DNA from: Patescibacteria group bacterium UBA6023
GTDB taxonomy: Bacteria > Patescibacteriota > Minisyncoccia > Phycocordibacterales > UBA6899
Direction: 5' to 3'
Assembly (NCBI GenBank): GCA_002429425.1
Contig: DIZR01000006.1
Location: 18,796 to 41,562, forward strand
DNA length: 22,767 bases
The notes beneath the pieces are model-generated. The model was not told the origin of the DNA, ran no database searches, and saw nothing but the letters and a program-made list of their open reading frames with translations. Each line of letters begins with the position of its first letter. The stretch's first letter is position 1. The position numbers and the translations under genes are program-made. Positions 1 to 6,621 of this stretch are shown here, piece by piece.

Positions 1-36
1 AAAGGATTTATTATTATTTGTTTAATCAAAACACAT

Positions 37-1230
37 ATGGCAGAAGCTTTTGATCGTTCGAAACCGCATGTGAACGTTGGTACCATTGGTCACGTTGACC
101 ATGGAAAGACGACACTCACCGCTGCGATCTTACACGTGCTCCACATGGATGGACAGGAAGTGAAGATGAAGGGTATTAATGAAATCGACTCGGCTCCCGA
201 GGAGAAGGCACGTGGTATCACTATCGCTCTTTCTCACAATGAGTATTCGACTGCAAGTCGTCACTATGCACACATCGATGCGCCAGGACATGCAGACTAT
301 ATTAAGAACATGATTACCGGTGCCGCTCAGATGGACGGTGCGATTATTGTGGTTGCAGCAACAGACGGTGTGATGCCACAGACCCGTGAACACGTTCTTC
401 TTGCAAAGCAGGTTGGTGTACCAAAGATCATTGTTTTCCTCAATAAGGTAGACATGGTTGATGATCAGGACTTGGTTGAGCTCGTTGAAGAAGAAGTTCG
501 TGAGCTCCTTACGAAGCAGGGATTTGACGGAGCAAATTGCCCAGTCGTTCGTGGTTCAGCACTTAAGGCACTTGAATCAACAAGTCTCGAGGATCCTTGG
601 GCACAAAAAGTGCTCGAGCTCGCAAAGGCGCTTGATGAATATATTCCTGTTCCTGTACGTGAACTCGACAAGCCATTTCTTATGCCCGTTGAGGACGTCT
701 TTTCGATTGAGGGACGCGGTACGGTAGTCACTGGTCGTATTGAGCGTGGAGTTTGTAAAGTTGGACAGGAAATTGAAATTGTTGGTCTCACAAAGACTGC
801 AAAGACGACAATCACTGGTATTGAAATGTTTAACAAGTCCCTCGCAGAAGGACAGGCTGGCGATAACGCGGGTATCCTTATTCGTGGTATCAAAAAAGAA
901 GATGTTACGCGCGGTCAGGTGTTGGCGGCAGTTGGTTCAGTTACCCCACACACAGACTTTGAGGCAGAAGTATATATTCTTTCAAAGGAAGAAGGAGGAC
1001 GTCACACACCATTTTTCTCAGGTTACAAACCACAGTTTTATATCCGCACAACGGACGTAACTGGTGAGGTTACCCTCGCAGAGGGAGTTGAGATGGTTAT
1101 GCCAGGTGATACGGTAACATTCAAAGTGAAACTTATTGCACCGGTTGCAATGGAGGCACAGATGCGTTTTGCTATCCGCGAAGGAGGCCGCACTGTTGGT
1201 GCCGGAGTTGTAACAAAGGTTGTTGCATAA
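37..1230 (+). CDS. tuf: Translation elongation factor EF-Tu
   Basis: This is a full-length EF-Tu of 397 residues, the GTPase that delivers aminoacyl-tRNA to the ribosomal A site. The G1 P-loop GHVDHGKT is at residues 18-25, the switch I region GITI at 60-63, the G3 motif DAPGHADY at 81-88 with the catalytic His at 85, and the G4 motif NKVD at 136-139. The two C-terminal beta-barrel domains follow and end normally in VVTKVVA. Two spots differ from the usual bacterial sequence: switch I reads [10 protein letters not shown] rather than ITINTxHVEY, and the Cys usual in DCPGH is Ala. There is no clear Shine-Dalgarno site. A TTTAAT at 21-26 could be a -10 box with a leader of only a few nucleotides, but its -35 would lie outside the window. 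It heads a ribosomal protein cluster, a common arrangement downstream of rpsG and fusA. Confidence 0.98.
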   Translation: MAEAFDRSKPHVNVGTIGHVDHGKTTLTAAILHVLHMDGQEVKMKGINEIDSAPEEKARGITIALSHNEYSTASRHYAHIDAPGHADYIKNMITGAAQMDGAIIVVAATDGVMPQTREHVLLAKQVGVPKIIVFLNKVDMVDDQDLVELVEEEVRELLTKQGFDGANCPVVRGSALKALESTSLEDPWAQKVLELAKALDEYIPVPVRELDKPFLMPVEDVFSIEGRGTVVTGRIERGVCKVGQEIEIVGLTKTAKTTITGIEMFNKSLAEGQAGDNAGILIRGIKKEDVTRGQVLAAVGSVTPHTDFEAEVYILSKEEGGRHTPFFSGYKPQFYIRTTDVTGEVTLAEGVEMVMPGDTVTFKVKLIAPVAMEAQMRFAIREGGRTVGAGVVTKVVA

Positions 1231-1267
1231 ACACGACTATTCATCCTATTATTCCCCATTCTACGCC

Positions 1268-1630
1268 ATGACAACGACTACAGAACAAACAAAAAAAGCG
1301 AGTACTGCAAAGTCGAAGGAGACGGTTACAAAGCTTCGCATTCGCGTACGTGCATATGAGTACAAGATTTTGGACGCATCAGTGCGCCAGATCATGGATA
1401 CCGCACTGCGCTATGATGCCAAGCTTGTTGGCCCAATTCCTCTTCCAACACAGATCACCAAGTATACGGTCAATCGTTCATCATTTATTTATAAGGATGC
1501 ACGTGAGCAATTCGAAATGCGCGTACATAAACGTCTTATCGATATTTTGAACCCGACACCAAAGGTGATTGAGTCTTTGACGAACATGACACTACCATCC
1601 GGCGTGAACATCGACGTCAAAATGATGTAA
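1268..1630 (+). CDS. rpsJ: 30S ribosomal protein S10 (uS10)
   Basis: This is a 120-residue S10, which sits in the 30S head and is also a partner of transcription antitermination factors. The family core starts at about residue 21 (KLRIRVRAYEYKILD) and includes GPIPLPTQITKYTVNRSSF and KRLIDI. The ATG at 1268 is chosen because it gives a short Thr/Lys-rich N-terminus (MTTTTEQTKK) followed by the core; the frame is open further upstream but that would overlap the end of tuf. The protein is about 15 residues longer than typical S10, all of it a basic N-terminal tail. It lies 37 nt after tuf with no visible Shine-Dalgarno site. Its stop codon lies inside the left outer stem of the hairpin element that follows. 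Confidence 0.95.
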   Translation: MTTTTEQTKKASTAKSKETVTKLRIRVRAYEYKILDASVRQIMDTALRYDAKLVGPIPLPTQITKYTVNRSSFIYKDAREQFEMRVHKRLIDILNPTPKVIESLTNMTLPSGVNIDVKMM

Positions 1631-1738
1631 TTTTGGCGCGCTGCTTGTCCTTCCCGTTTTGAATTCGGAAGCAGTATAACTCATACAGCTTCTCGAATAT
1701 CAAAACGGTCCAGGACTTCGAATCGCATCCAAAATTAC
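1627..1738 (+). repeat. Structured intergenic element A
   Basis: This is one member of a nine-copy family of long hairpins. The outer stem GTAATTTTGG (1627-1636) pairs perfectly with CCAAAATTAC (1729-1738) and includes the rpsJ stop codon. An inner stem of about 18 bp (around CCGTTTTGA and TCAAAACGG) leads to the apical loop GTATAACTCATAC, which is also found in copy B. The right end GCATCCAAA is shared with copies B and D (ATCCAAA). It separates rpsJ from rplC. Function is unknown; RNA processing, attenuation or a REP-like element are all possible. Confidence 0.75.
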
Positions 1739-1950
1739 ACCATTTTACGGAATTTGTTTTTCAAAAATAAATTCTGGACTCAACCCACTGCTCTTTTAGA
1801 AATCGAAGTGATAAACTACTTCCCATCATTGGAAGTAGGGCTTCGGTTGTTATTACGAGCATGCTTAAAAGTTTGCCCACTTATTAGTCGTGGAATGTAT
1901 TCTGATGTCACTATCAGTGCTATTTCCTTGGCAATTACCCTTATACCGTT
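1739..1950 (+). other. Noncoding leader region before rplC
   Basis: No convincing gene is seen in this part of the 320-nt rpsJ-rplC gap. A short open frame here has no good start and unlikely composition. It contains an AT-rich hairpin (about 1753-1775) and a clean 8-bp hairpin, CTACTTCC (1816-1823) with GGAAGTAG (1831-1838) around a 7-nt loop. TTATAC at 1941-1946 just before the rplC ATG could be a -10 box, but no matching -35 was found. The region may act as a regulatory leader for rplC-rplD-rplW; this is inference. Confidence 0.4.
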
Positions 1951-2574
1951 ATGAAATTTCTATTAGCAACAAAACAAGAGATGACGCAATACTTCTCAGA
2001 AGATGGGAAGTGTATCGCTGCAACTCTGCTTTCTGCGGGCCCGATCACGGTGACCGAGGTACGTACGAAAGAACGTGATGGCTACGAAGCTGTCCAGTTT
2101 GGTTTCGGAACACAGCTTCCGAAGCGTATCAACAAGCCACAGATCGGCGCGCTCAAGGAGCTCGGATTTTTCCGCTACATGCGTGAATTCCGTCCGAAAA
2201 CTGGTGGCGTCGAAGATTTGAAGGCAGGCGACAAAATTACCGTCAATACTTTTTCTGCCGGTGATGACATCGAAGTTTCAGGCACCTCAAAAGGAAAAGG
2301 TTTCCAAGGTGTCGTGAAGCGCCATGGTTTTCGTGGTGGTCCGCGCACACACGGTCAGAAACATTCCGAGCGTGAGCCGGGATCAATCGGTGCAACTGGC
2401 CCACAGCGCGTGGTTCCAGGTACGCGCATGGCAGGACGCATGGGCTCAGATCGTGTGACTATCAAAGGTCTCAAGGTCTTGGCAGTGGATCCCACCAACA
2501 ACTTAATTCTCGTGTCGGGAGCGATCCCGGGTCGTCGCGGAACATTGATTGAAATTAAGGCGACAAATGCATAG
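1951..2574 (+). CDS. rplC: 50S ribosomal protein L3 (uL3)
   Basis: This is a 207-residue L3, one of the early assembly proteins of the 50S subunit whose central loop reaches toward the peptidyl transferase centre. Recognisable blocks are KGKGFQGVVKRHGFRGG (about residues 114-130), THGQKHSEREPGSIG and the MAGRMG motif with GLKVLAVD near the C-terminus. The length is normal for the family. The ATG at 1951 gives the typical N-terminus (MKFLLATKQEMTQYF, matching the usual G-x-K-x-G-M-T-Q-x-F region with lysine retained). No Shine-Dalgarno site is visible. It is followed after 4 nt by rplD and is separated from rpsJ by 320 nt, unusually far for this pair. Confidence 0.97.
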   Translation: MKFLLATKQEMTQYFSEDGKCIAATLLSAGPITVTEVRTKERDGYEAVQFGFGTQLPKRINKPQIGALKELGFFRYMREFRPKTGGVEDLKAGDKITVNTFSAGDDIEVSGTSKGKGFQGVVKRHGFRGGPRTHGQKHSEREPGSIGATGPQRVVPGTRMAGRMGSDRVTIKGLKVLAVDPTNNLILVSGAIPGRRGTLIEIKATNA

Positions 2575-2578
2575 GCTT

Positions 2579-3310
2579 ATGACAACAACAAAAACAGTAA
2601 AAACTCCAAAGTCTGAAAAGATAGTAAAGGCAAAAAAGATGATTAATCTCGAAGCCAATGTATATACCTCAGATGCAAAGAAATCAGGTACCGTTACACT
2701 CCCCGAAGCAGTATTTGCGCAGAAGTGGAATGCTGACCTTGTGCACCAGGTGGTGACTGCAATGCAGGCAAATGCTCGCCAGCCTATTGCACATACGAAA
2801 GATCGTTCAGAAGTTCGTGGAGGTGGTCGCAAGCCTTGGGCGCAGAAGGGAACAGGTCGTGCACGTCATGGTTCATCACGCTCACCGATTTGGCGTCATG
2901 GAGGTGTTACACATGGACCACGCAACGAGAGAGATTTCTCACAGAAGATCAACAAGAAGATGCGCGTGAAGGCACTCTTTACGGTGCTCTCAAAGAAGTT
3001 TGCAGATGGACAAATGATTTTCATGTCAGACATCACAATGAAAGGACCAAAGACAAAAGACGCTCGCGAATTTCTCACGAAGTGGGGAGGAATCGAAGGT
3101 TTCACACCGCTTGCAACGCGTCGTAAGAATGCACTCTATGTTATTCTTCCGAAGGCAGATCTTGCAGTGAAGAAATCATTCCAGAACATGGGCAACGTTT
3201 TAGTCGGAACAGTGGGGACGGTAAATCCGGTCGACCTCCTCTCGTATCGCTATGTGCTTTTCGCAAATCCCGAAGAGAGCATAAAGGTAATGGAGTCTAA
3301 ACAGAAATAA
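2579..3310 (+). CDS. rplD: 50S ribosomal protein L4 (uL4)
   Basis: This is L4, a 50S protein that lines the exit tunnel and in some bacteria represses its own operon. With the ATG at 2579, 4 nt after the rplC stop, it has 243 residues. The signature GGGRKPWAQKGTGRARHGS is at residues 81-99, followed by SPIWRHGGVTHGP, and the C-terminal domain ends in VDLLSYRYVLFANPEESIKV. An in-frame start further upstream would overlap rplC and is not preferred. The first 20 or so residues are a Lys/Thr-rich extension beyond the usual start. It lies tightly between rplC and rplW, suggesting translational coupling. Confidence 0.96.
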   Translation: MTTTKTVKTPKSEKIVKAKKMINLEANVYTSDAKKSGTVTLPEAVFAQKWNADLVHQVVTAMQANARQPIAHTKDRSEVRGGGRKPWAQKGTGRARHGSSRSPIWRHGGVTHGPRNERDFSQKINKKMRVKALFTVLSKKFADGQMIFMSDITMKGPKTKDAREFLTKWGGIEGFTPLATRRKNALYVILPKADLAVKKSFQNMGNVLVGTVGTVNPVDLLSYRYVLFANPEESIKVMESKQK

Positions 3311-3311
3311 T

Positions 3312-3749
3312 ATGGCAGCACTTTTCAACAAAAAGCCAACCGTTAAGAAGGCAGTAGTAAAGACCGATAGTAAGGCAGTCAAAGTAGCAAAGGCAGACAA
3401 GAAGGACGACATCAAAGCTCTTATCGCGAAGGATGCAGTGATTCGCAAGCAGAAAGTCGGAGGACTTGATCTCAACATGGTGCTTGTGCGTCCGCACATC
3501 ACCGAGAAAGCATCAGACCTTTCCGAACAGAATGTCTATGCATTTGAAATTGCGCGTAATGCAAACAAGATGCTTGTTCGTCAGGCGATTGAAAAATTCT
3601 ACAAAGTGAAGCCGGTAAAAATTGCCGTCATCATGGGAATGCCGAAGTATATGAAGAATCCCCGCACCGGTCGTATGCAGGTGAAGAAGACCGCGATTAA
3701 GAAGGCGCTGGTGTACCTTAAGAAGGGCGATAAGATCGATTTCGTCTAG
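3312..3749 (+). CDS. rplW: 50S ribosomal protein L23 (uL23) with N-terminal basic extension
   Basis: This is L23, located at the polypeptide exit and the docking site for trigger factor and SRP. The family core occupies about residues 52-145, from LNMVLVRPHITEKASDL through KVKPVKIAVIMGMPKYMKNPRTGR to the C-terminal LKKGDKIDFV. Before it lies an extension of about 50 residues rich in Lys, Ala and Asp, so at 145 residues the protein is about half as long again as a typical L23. The ATG is one base after the rplD stop (TAATATG), which fixes the start by spacing, and there is no other plausible ATG near the core. Hairpin element B follows. Confidence 0.95.
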   Translation: MAALFNKKPTVKKAVVKTDSKAVKVAKADKKDDIKALIAKDAVIRKQKVGGLDLNMVLVRPHITEKASDLSEQNVYAFEIARNANKMLVRQAIEKFYKVKPVKIAVIMGMPKYMKNPRTGRMQVKKTAIKKALVYLKKGDKIDFV

Positions 3750-3752
3750 TAC

Positions 3753-3865
3753 TTCTGTGTTTGGCGAATTTCTTCGTTGAAACCTGCGGGTTCCGCTCGA
3801 TGTATAACTCATACACCTCGCGGACACTCATCGATTTCGCCTTGAACTTCATCCAAACACAAAAG
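3753..3865 (+). repeat. Structured intergenic element B
   Basis: This is a hairpin-family copy filling most of the rplW-rplB gap. The outer stem TGTGTTTGG (3757-3765) pairs with CCAAACACA (3853-3861), extended by CTT/AAG. The left motif TTTCTTCGTTG is shared with copy G, and the loop GTATAACTCATAC is identical to copy A. The right side has ATTTCGCCTTGAACTTCATCCAAA, a version of the family's right motif. The outer stem sequence differs from the other copies but stays complementary. Confidence 0.75.
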
Positions 3866-3897
3866 CACTACAAAAATCTTTTTGAAAAAACAAATAT

Positions 3898-4746
3898 ATG
3901 AAAACATATAAACCAACCACACCATCACTGCGAAACACCGTTATTACTCCCTACAAGGAGCTTCTCTCGGGTGATGCAAAAGCGATTCCAAAGAATCTCG
4001 TAAAAGGGAAGAATAAGTCTGGTGGACGTAACAACCAAGGTCGCATTACGATGCGCCACATTGGAGGTGGAAATAAGAATTTAATGCGCGATATCGACTT
4101 CAAATACACCAAGCGCGATGTGCCGGGTCGCATCGAAGCCGTTCAATATGATCCATTGCGTTCAGCATTCATTGCACTCGTTGTCTACAAAGATGGTGAG
4201 CGTGCATATGTTGTTGCACCAAAGGGTATGAAGAAGGGTGACACGATGATGACGGGAGAGAATGTTGCACCAACAGTGGGCAATCGTCTTCCACTCAAAC
4301 GCATCGCGGTCGGAACAGAGGTCTACAATGTTGAAGTACAGCCGGAAGGAGGAGCAAAGCTTGCTCGTTCAGCTGGGAACTTCATTACAATCATCGCCAA
4401 TGACGCAGGGTACGCACACTTAAAGATGCCGTCATCAGAGATCCGCAAGGTCCACGAGAATTGCTGGGCATCAATCGGTGGAGTATCGAATGATCAGCAC
4501 AAGCTTCGCAAGGAGGGTAAGGCAGGTCGTAATCGCTGGAAGGGTATCCGCCCAACCGTTCGTGGTTCTGCCATGAATGCCGTCGACCATCCGCATGGAG
4601 GTGGAGAGGGTCGCATGGGTCGTGGACTTCGCCGCGCGAAGACCAAGTGGGGTAAGCCATCAGGTAAGGGACAGAAGACACGTTCTCCGAAGAAATATAG
4701 TAACGTATTCATCGTTACACGCCGCAAAGTCGGCAAAAAGAAGTAA
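3898..4746 (+). CDS. rplB: 50S ribosomal protein L2 (uL2)
   Basis: This is a full-length L2 of 282 residues, required for subunit association and for the peptidyl transferase centre. It begins MKTYKPTTPSLRN, has the RNA-binding region KGKNKSGGRNNQGRITMRHIGGG (about residues 37-59) and carries the invariant MNAVDHPHGGGEG block at residues 226-238, with His231 matching the conserved catalytic-centre His229 of E. coli. The tail is lysine-rich (RRKVGKKK). The ATG is the first in frame after element B, and no Shine-Dalgarno site is seen. Downstream there is no rpsS or rplV: two hairpin elements and an intrinsic terminator follow, so the ribosomal cluster ends here. Confidence 0.97.
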   Translation: MKTYKPTTPSLRNTVITPYKELLSGDAKAIPKNLVKGKNKSGGRNNQGRITMRHIGGGNKNLMRDIDFKYTKRDVPGRIEAVQYDPLRSAFIALVVYKDGERAYVVAPKGMKKGDTMMTGENVAPTVGNRLPLKRIAVGTEVYNVEVQPEGGAKLARSAGNFITIIANDAGYAHLKMPSSEIRKVHENCWASIGGVSNDQHKLRKEGKAGRNRWKGIRPTVRGSAMNAVDHPHGGGEGRMGRGLRRAKTKWGKPSGKGQKTRSPKKYSNVFIVTRRKVGKKK

Positions 4747-4854
4747 ATTTTCGCACATTGCTTTGTTGCCATCGTCGCGACTTCAGTCGCAGTACTATCC
4801 GTACAGCTCCCTGAAGATCGTTCCTCGGCGCCTCGCACTGTATCGAAAATATTT
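4745..4854 (+). repeat. Structured intergenic element C
   Basis: This hairpin-family copy comes directly after rplB, and its left arm overlaps the stop codon. ATTTTCG (4747-4753) pairs with CGAAAAT (4844-4850). The left motif is TTGCTTTGTTGCC, the apical loop GTACTATCCGTAC is flanked by a stem containing CTTCAG/CTGAAG, and the right motif CCTCGGCGCCTCGCACTG is close to those of G, E and F. Confidence 0.75.
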
Positions 4855-4870
4855 CTTCTTTTAGGAAAAG

Positions 4871-4979
4871 TAATTTTACGCCCTTCGATTTTTTCATCGT
4901 CGAAAGGTTTGGGAGATGTATATCTCATACATCCCCTCAAACACTTTCGACTCGAAAAAACCGAATTGCATCCAAATTA
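4871..4979 (+). repeat. Structured intergenic element D
   Basis: This copy is in tandem with element C and is one of the best-paired of the family. TAATTT (4871-4876) pairs with AAATTA (4974-4979); TTCGATTTTTTC (4884-4895) pairs with GAAAAAACCGAA (4954-4965) except at one position; CGAAAG pairs with CTTTCG; and GATGTAT/ATACATC closes a loop of five bases. The loop GTATATCTCATAC and the end GCATCCAAA match copy A. Confidence 0.75.
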
Positions 4980-4990
4980 TGAAAGTTTTC

Positions 4991-5020
4991 AAAAACCACT
5001 CACTCGAGTGGTTTTTGTTT
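4991..5020 (+). terminator. Intrinsic terminator of the tuf-rplB cluster
   Basis: AAAAACCACT (4991-5000) and AGTGGTTTTT (5007-5016) form a perfect 10-bp stem around CACTCG, and the strand continues TTTTTGTTT. It lies 245 nt after rplB, behind elements C and D. The A-run on the left arm means it could also work in the opposite direction. Confidence 0.8.
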
Positions 5021-5253
5021 GACGTCAGATTAAGGTCTGGCCTTGGCTTTGAAAGACCCAACCTGGAAAAGTCCGTACAAGGGCGACCCTCATACTAGAT
5101 TCGTTGATGAGAAAAGTGACCTCTTTCTTATTTCTGTGTATTTGCCGATAGTCTTTGCTTTCTGGGGCGACTCGGCAATGAGAAGTTTGTATAATTTAAT
5201 TGCTATTGAGATACGTTAGTATTATAGAGTGATTTATATTGCAAATTGAGAAT
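5021..5253. other. Intergenic stretch without a recognised gene
   Basis: No gene can be supported on either strand here. The only structure noted is a 7-bp inverted repeat, TTGCCGA (5142-5148) with TCGGCAA (5172-5178) around a 23-nt loop, followed by TATAATTT, which could be a -10 box with no gene behind it. The segment 5033-5100 is relatively GC-rich but matches nothing I recognise. Confidence 0.4.
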
Positions 5254-5280
5254 AAAAAAACGGCATAGATATCCATGCCG
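5254..5280 (-). terminator. Intrinsic terminator of the small membrane protein gene
   Basis: Read on the minus strand, CGGCAT and ATGCCG form a stem around GGATATCT and are followed by seven T. It lies 35 nt downstream of the stop codon of the minus-strand gene at 5316-5495 and completes that transcription unit. Confidence 0.85.
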
Positions 5281-5315
5281 CTGAATAAAAGCTGAAGGAT
5301 TCTCTGGTACTACTT

Positions 5316-5495
5316 CTAATGCATATTTCGAAGTAATAGAACGATTATTCCCCCGCCAGCCATGAAGGTGACCTCATGTACAATTGTTGCTAATATGCCG
5401 TGGCTTTTGAGTAAGCAGATACCAAGCGATTCATCGACTTTCCATGCAACGATCGCAAAGATGACGATTATAGCTATAATGATAAATAAGTTCAT
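5316..5495 (-). CDS. Small two-segment membrane protein (59 aa), unknown function
   Basis: This is a 59-residue hydrophobic protein that I do not recognise. It starts MNLFIIIAIIVIFAIVAW, a strong transmembrane segment at about residues 2-18 with no signal-peptidase site. A short polar stretch (KVDESLG) and a mildly hydrophobic middle (residues 25-43, ending VHEV) follow, then a second hydrophobic segment at about 44-56 (FMAGGGIIVLLL) and the end RNMH. Gene status is unusually well supported for its size. AGGAGA lies 5 nt before the ATG, a near-consensus promoter lies about 60 nt upstream, a hairpin sits in the leader and an intrinsic terminator follows. It stands alone and antisense to the neighbouring genes. 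A toxin-like or stress-related small membrane protein is possible, but nothing in the sequence proves it. Confidence 0.8.
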   Translation of the reverse strand: MNLFIIIAIIVIFAIVAWKVDESLGICLLKSHGILATIVHEVTFMAGGGIIVLLLRNMH

Positions 5496-5522
5496 TTCAG
5501 TCTCCTTTTAATGTTCAAGTGA

Positions 5523-5547
5523 GATTCACCGCAGGATGCCGCGAATC
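5523..5547 (-). promoter_or_regulatory. Leader hairpin of the small membrane protein mRNA
   Basis: On the minus strand, GATTCGC with internal GCA pairs to TGC and GGTGAATC across one G-G mismatch, leaving a 3-nt loop. It begins a few bases after the predicted transcription start and ends about 27 nt before the ATG, leaving the AGGAGA site free. It could stabilise or regulate the message. Confidence 0.5.
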
Positions 5548-5557
5548 ACCTAAAAAA

Positions 5558-5586
5558 AGTATAGCACCTATTATACTTTTTGTCAA
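5558..5586 (-). promoter_or_regulatory. Sigma70-type promoter with extended -10
   Basis: On the minus strand, TTGACA (5586-5581) is separated by exactly 17 nt from TATACT (5563-5558), with TG one base upstream of the -10. This is a near-consensus vegetative promoter reading into the 59-residue gene. The predicted start is near 5551. Confidence 0.88.
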
Positions 5587-5873
5587 GCTCATAAAAGCTC
5601 AATTTTCATCATTCGCTCCTCTATTACGCCTTTTATTTCAAGTACCATGAGAACCGAGAGTGTTTAAGATGGCGAGGTATGAAGCGATGTAAGAATTTCT
5701 TCGCGAAATGGGAAATGGGGAGAAGTACAGTATTTAAGGGGATTGCGTGGTGTGATTAGGTTTTTTAGAAATTTTATTGCTCTACGAATCTCACTAATGG
5801 TGGTATTGACGAAATAGATGTTTATGATATGGTGCTGAGAGATTCATTGTTTTGCACAACTGAAGGAAAACAC
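5587..5873. other. Intergenic stretch without a recognised gene
   Basis: This lies between the divergent promoter of the small membrane protein and the gene at 5874. No frame of useful length has a credible start. A TTGACG at 5806-5811 and TATGAT at 5823-5828 are too close together to be a normal promoter pair, although TATGAT alone might serve as the -10 for the next gene. Confidence 0.35.
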
Positions 5874-6224
5874 ATGGCTGATAAGAAGCTTGAGATTACT
5901 GAGCAACTTTTTGAGAAATTTCTGGTTGGACGCAAGGGACTACACGTCTTCATTCAACATGATGATATTGTTGATAATTATTTTCAGGAAAAAATTCGCA
6001 TAGCGGAGCATCGGCATGGATTCAGTGCCTGGCAACGTAACGTTGGCATTGTTACTACGCCCGTAAATATTGTTACGAAGCGACGCATTCGTGCGGTGGC
6101 AAAAGATGCCGGGTATCTTGCATACATCAGTAACGAGGAGATTTTTTCTGGTGCGGATGTTGTTGAGTACTGTGAAATACTTCTCACGCGCGTTGATGTT
6201 CATATTGCAGGTGCGGTAGGGTAG
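5874..6224 (+). CDS. Hypothetical protein, 116 aa
   Basis: I do not recognise this protein. The ATG at 5874 is preferred over an upstream in-frame ATG at 5829 because AAGGA lies 7-8 nt before it and the upstream 15 residues look unstructured. The 116-residue product is soluble, begins MADKKLEITEQLFEKFLVG and has a mixed charged middle with GIVTTPVNIVTKRRIRAVAKDAG. It ends in a beta-like hydrophobic stretch (ILLTRVDVHIAGAVG). No metal-binding or nucleotide-binding motif is evident. It stands alone between noncoding DNA and a hairpin terminator, and the following small gene also has a good Shine-Dalgarno site, unlike most of the housekeeping genes here. Confidence 0.65.
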   Translation: MADKKLEITEQLFEKFLVGRKGLHVFIQHDDIVDNYFQEKIRIAEHRHGFSAWQRNVGIVTTPVNIVTKRRIRAVAKDAGYLAYISNEEIFSGADVVEYCEILLTRVDVHIAGAVG

Positions 6225-6231
6225 TGGATAC

Positions 6232-6258
6232 AACAGGCATATATGTGCCTGTTTTGTG
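6232..6258 (+). terminator. Probable intrinsic terminator
   Basis: AACAGGCA (6232-6239) and TGCCTGTT (6246-6253) form an 8-bp stem with a 6-nt loop, followed by a T/G-rich tail. It begins 7 nt after the stop codon of the 116-residue gene. The T-run is weak, hence moderate confidence. Confidence 0.55.
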
Positions 6259-6333
6259 TGTAATGGACAATTATCTAAAAAAGTATAGTGTAGAGAAAGA
6301 AATAGTGGCACATACTTATAGTGAGGAGAAGTC

Positions 6334-6534
6334 ATGAGTGCGTTGTTCGAACGGAAAACGACTGAAGAACTCAAGCAGGAGTTTGAGGATGCAAAAAGGG
6401 GAATTGTTGGAAGTGATGTCGACCGGATCATGCGCGGTTTACCACTCAACACGATAGACGAGCACGGAGAAAAAGTGCGCGCATTGCGCCAAGCATGGTC
6501 ACGGTATCATGAGCGCATTCGATATTGCACATAA
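6334..6534 (+). CDS. Hypothetical small protein, 66 aa
   Basis: This is a 66-residue, charged and probably helical protein that I do not recognise. It starts MSALFERKTTEELKQEFED and contains VGSDVDRIMRGLPLNTIDEHG, then an Arg-rich C-terminus (ALRQAWSRYHERIRYCT). A strong GAGGAG lies 5 nt before the ATG. An intrinsic terminator starts a few bases after the stop. A TATAGT near 6279 could be its -10 box, though no good -35 is seen. The compact unit with good ribosome binding and terminator supports a real gene. Confidence 0.65.
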   Translation: MSALFERKTTEELKQEFEDAKRGIVGSDVDRIMRGLPLNTIDEHGEKVRALRQAWSRYHERIRYCT

Positions 6535-6539
6535 AACAA

Positions 6540-6568
6540 AACCCCGAAAAATTCGGGGTTTTTTGTTT
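6540..6568 (+). terminator. Bidirectional intrinsic terminator
   Basis: AACCCCGAA (6540-6548) and TTCGGGGTT (6552-6560) form a perfect 9-bp stem with a 3-nt loop, followed by TTTTGTTT on the + strand. On the minus strand the stem is followed by TTTTGTTTTA, so it can also end transcription of the two minus-strand micro-genes. Confidence 0.88.
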
Positions 6569-6621
6569 CATGTTCCATGCGGATGATTGCGAGATTCTTT
6601 AGTGCAAACCGCGTAAACCTG

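Noticed and set aside
1700..1735. T-loop-like sequence CTTCGAATC suggesting a tRNA in element A
   Set aside because: No matching T-stem, anticodon arm or acceptor stem; the bases belong to the element's own hairpin and are partly shared with copy D.
1754..1954. 66-codon frame before rplC
   Set aside because: No ATG start with a ribosome site, it overlaps rplC, and hydrophobic composition is explained by AT-rich noncoding DNA.
4916..5098. 60-codon frame across element D and the terminator
   Set aside because: It covers a hairpin element and an intrinsic terminator, has no ribosome site and no protein-like composition.
5587..5660. Short minus-strand frame of 7-18 codons with GAGGAG upstream of the small membrane protein promoter
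   Set aside because: It ends at the -35 of the mapped promoter, so it would not be on the same message, and it is too short to judge.
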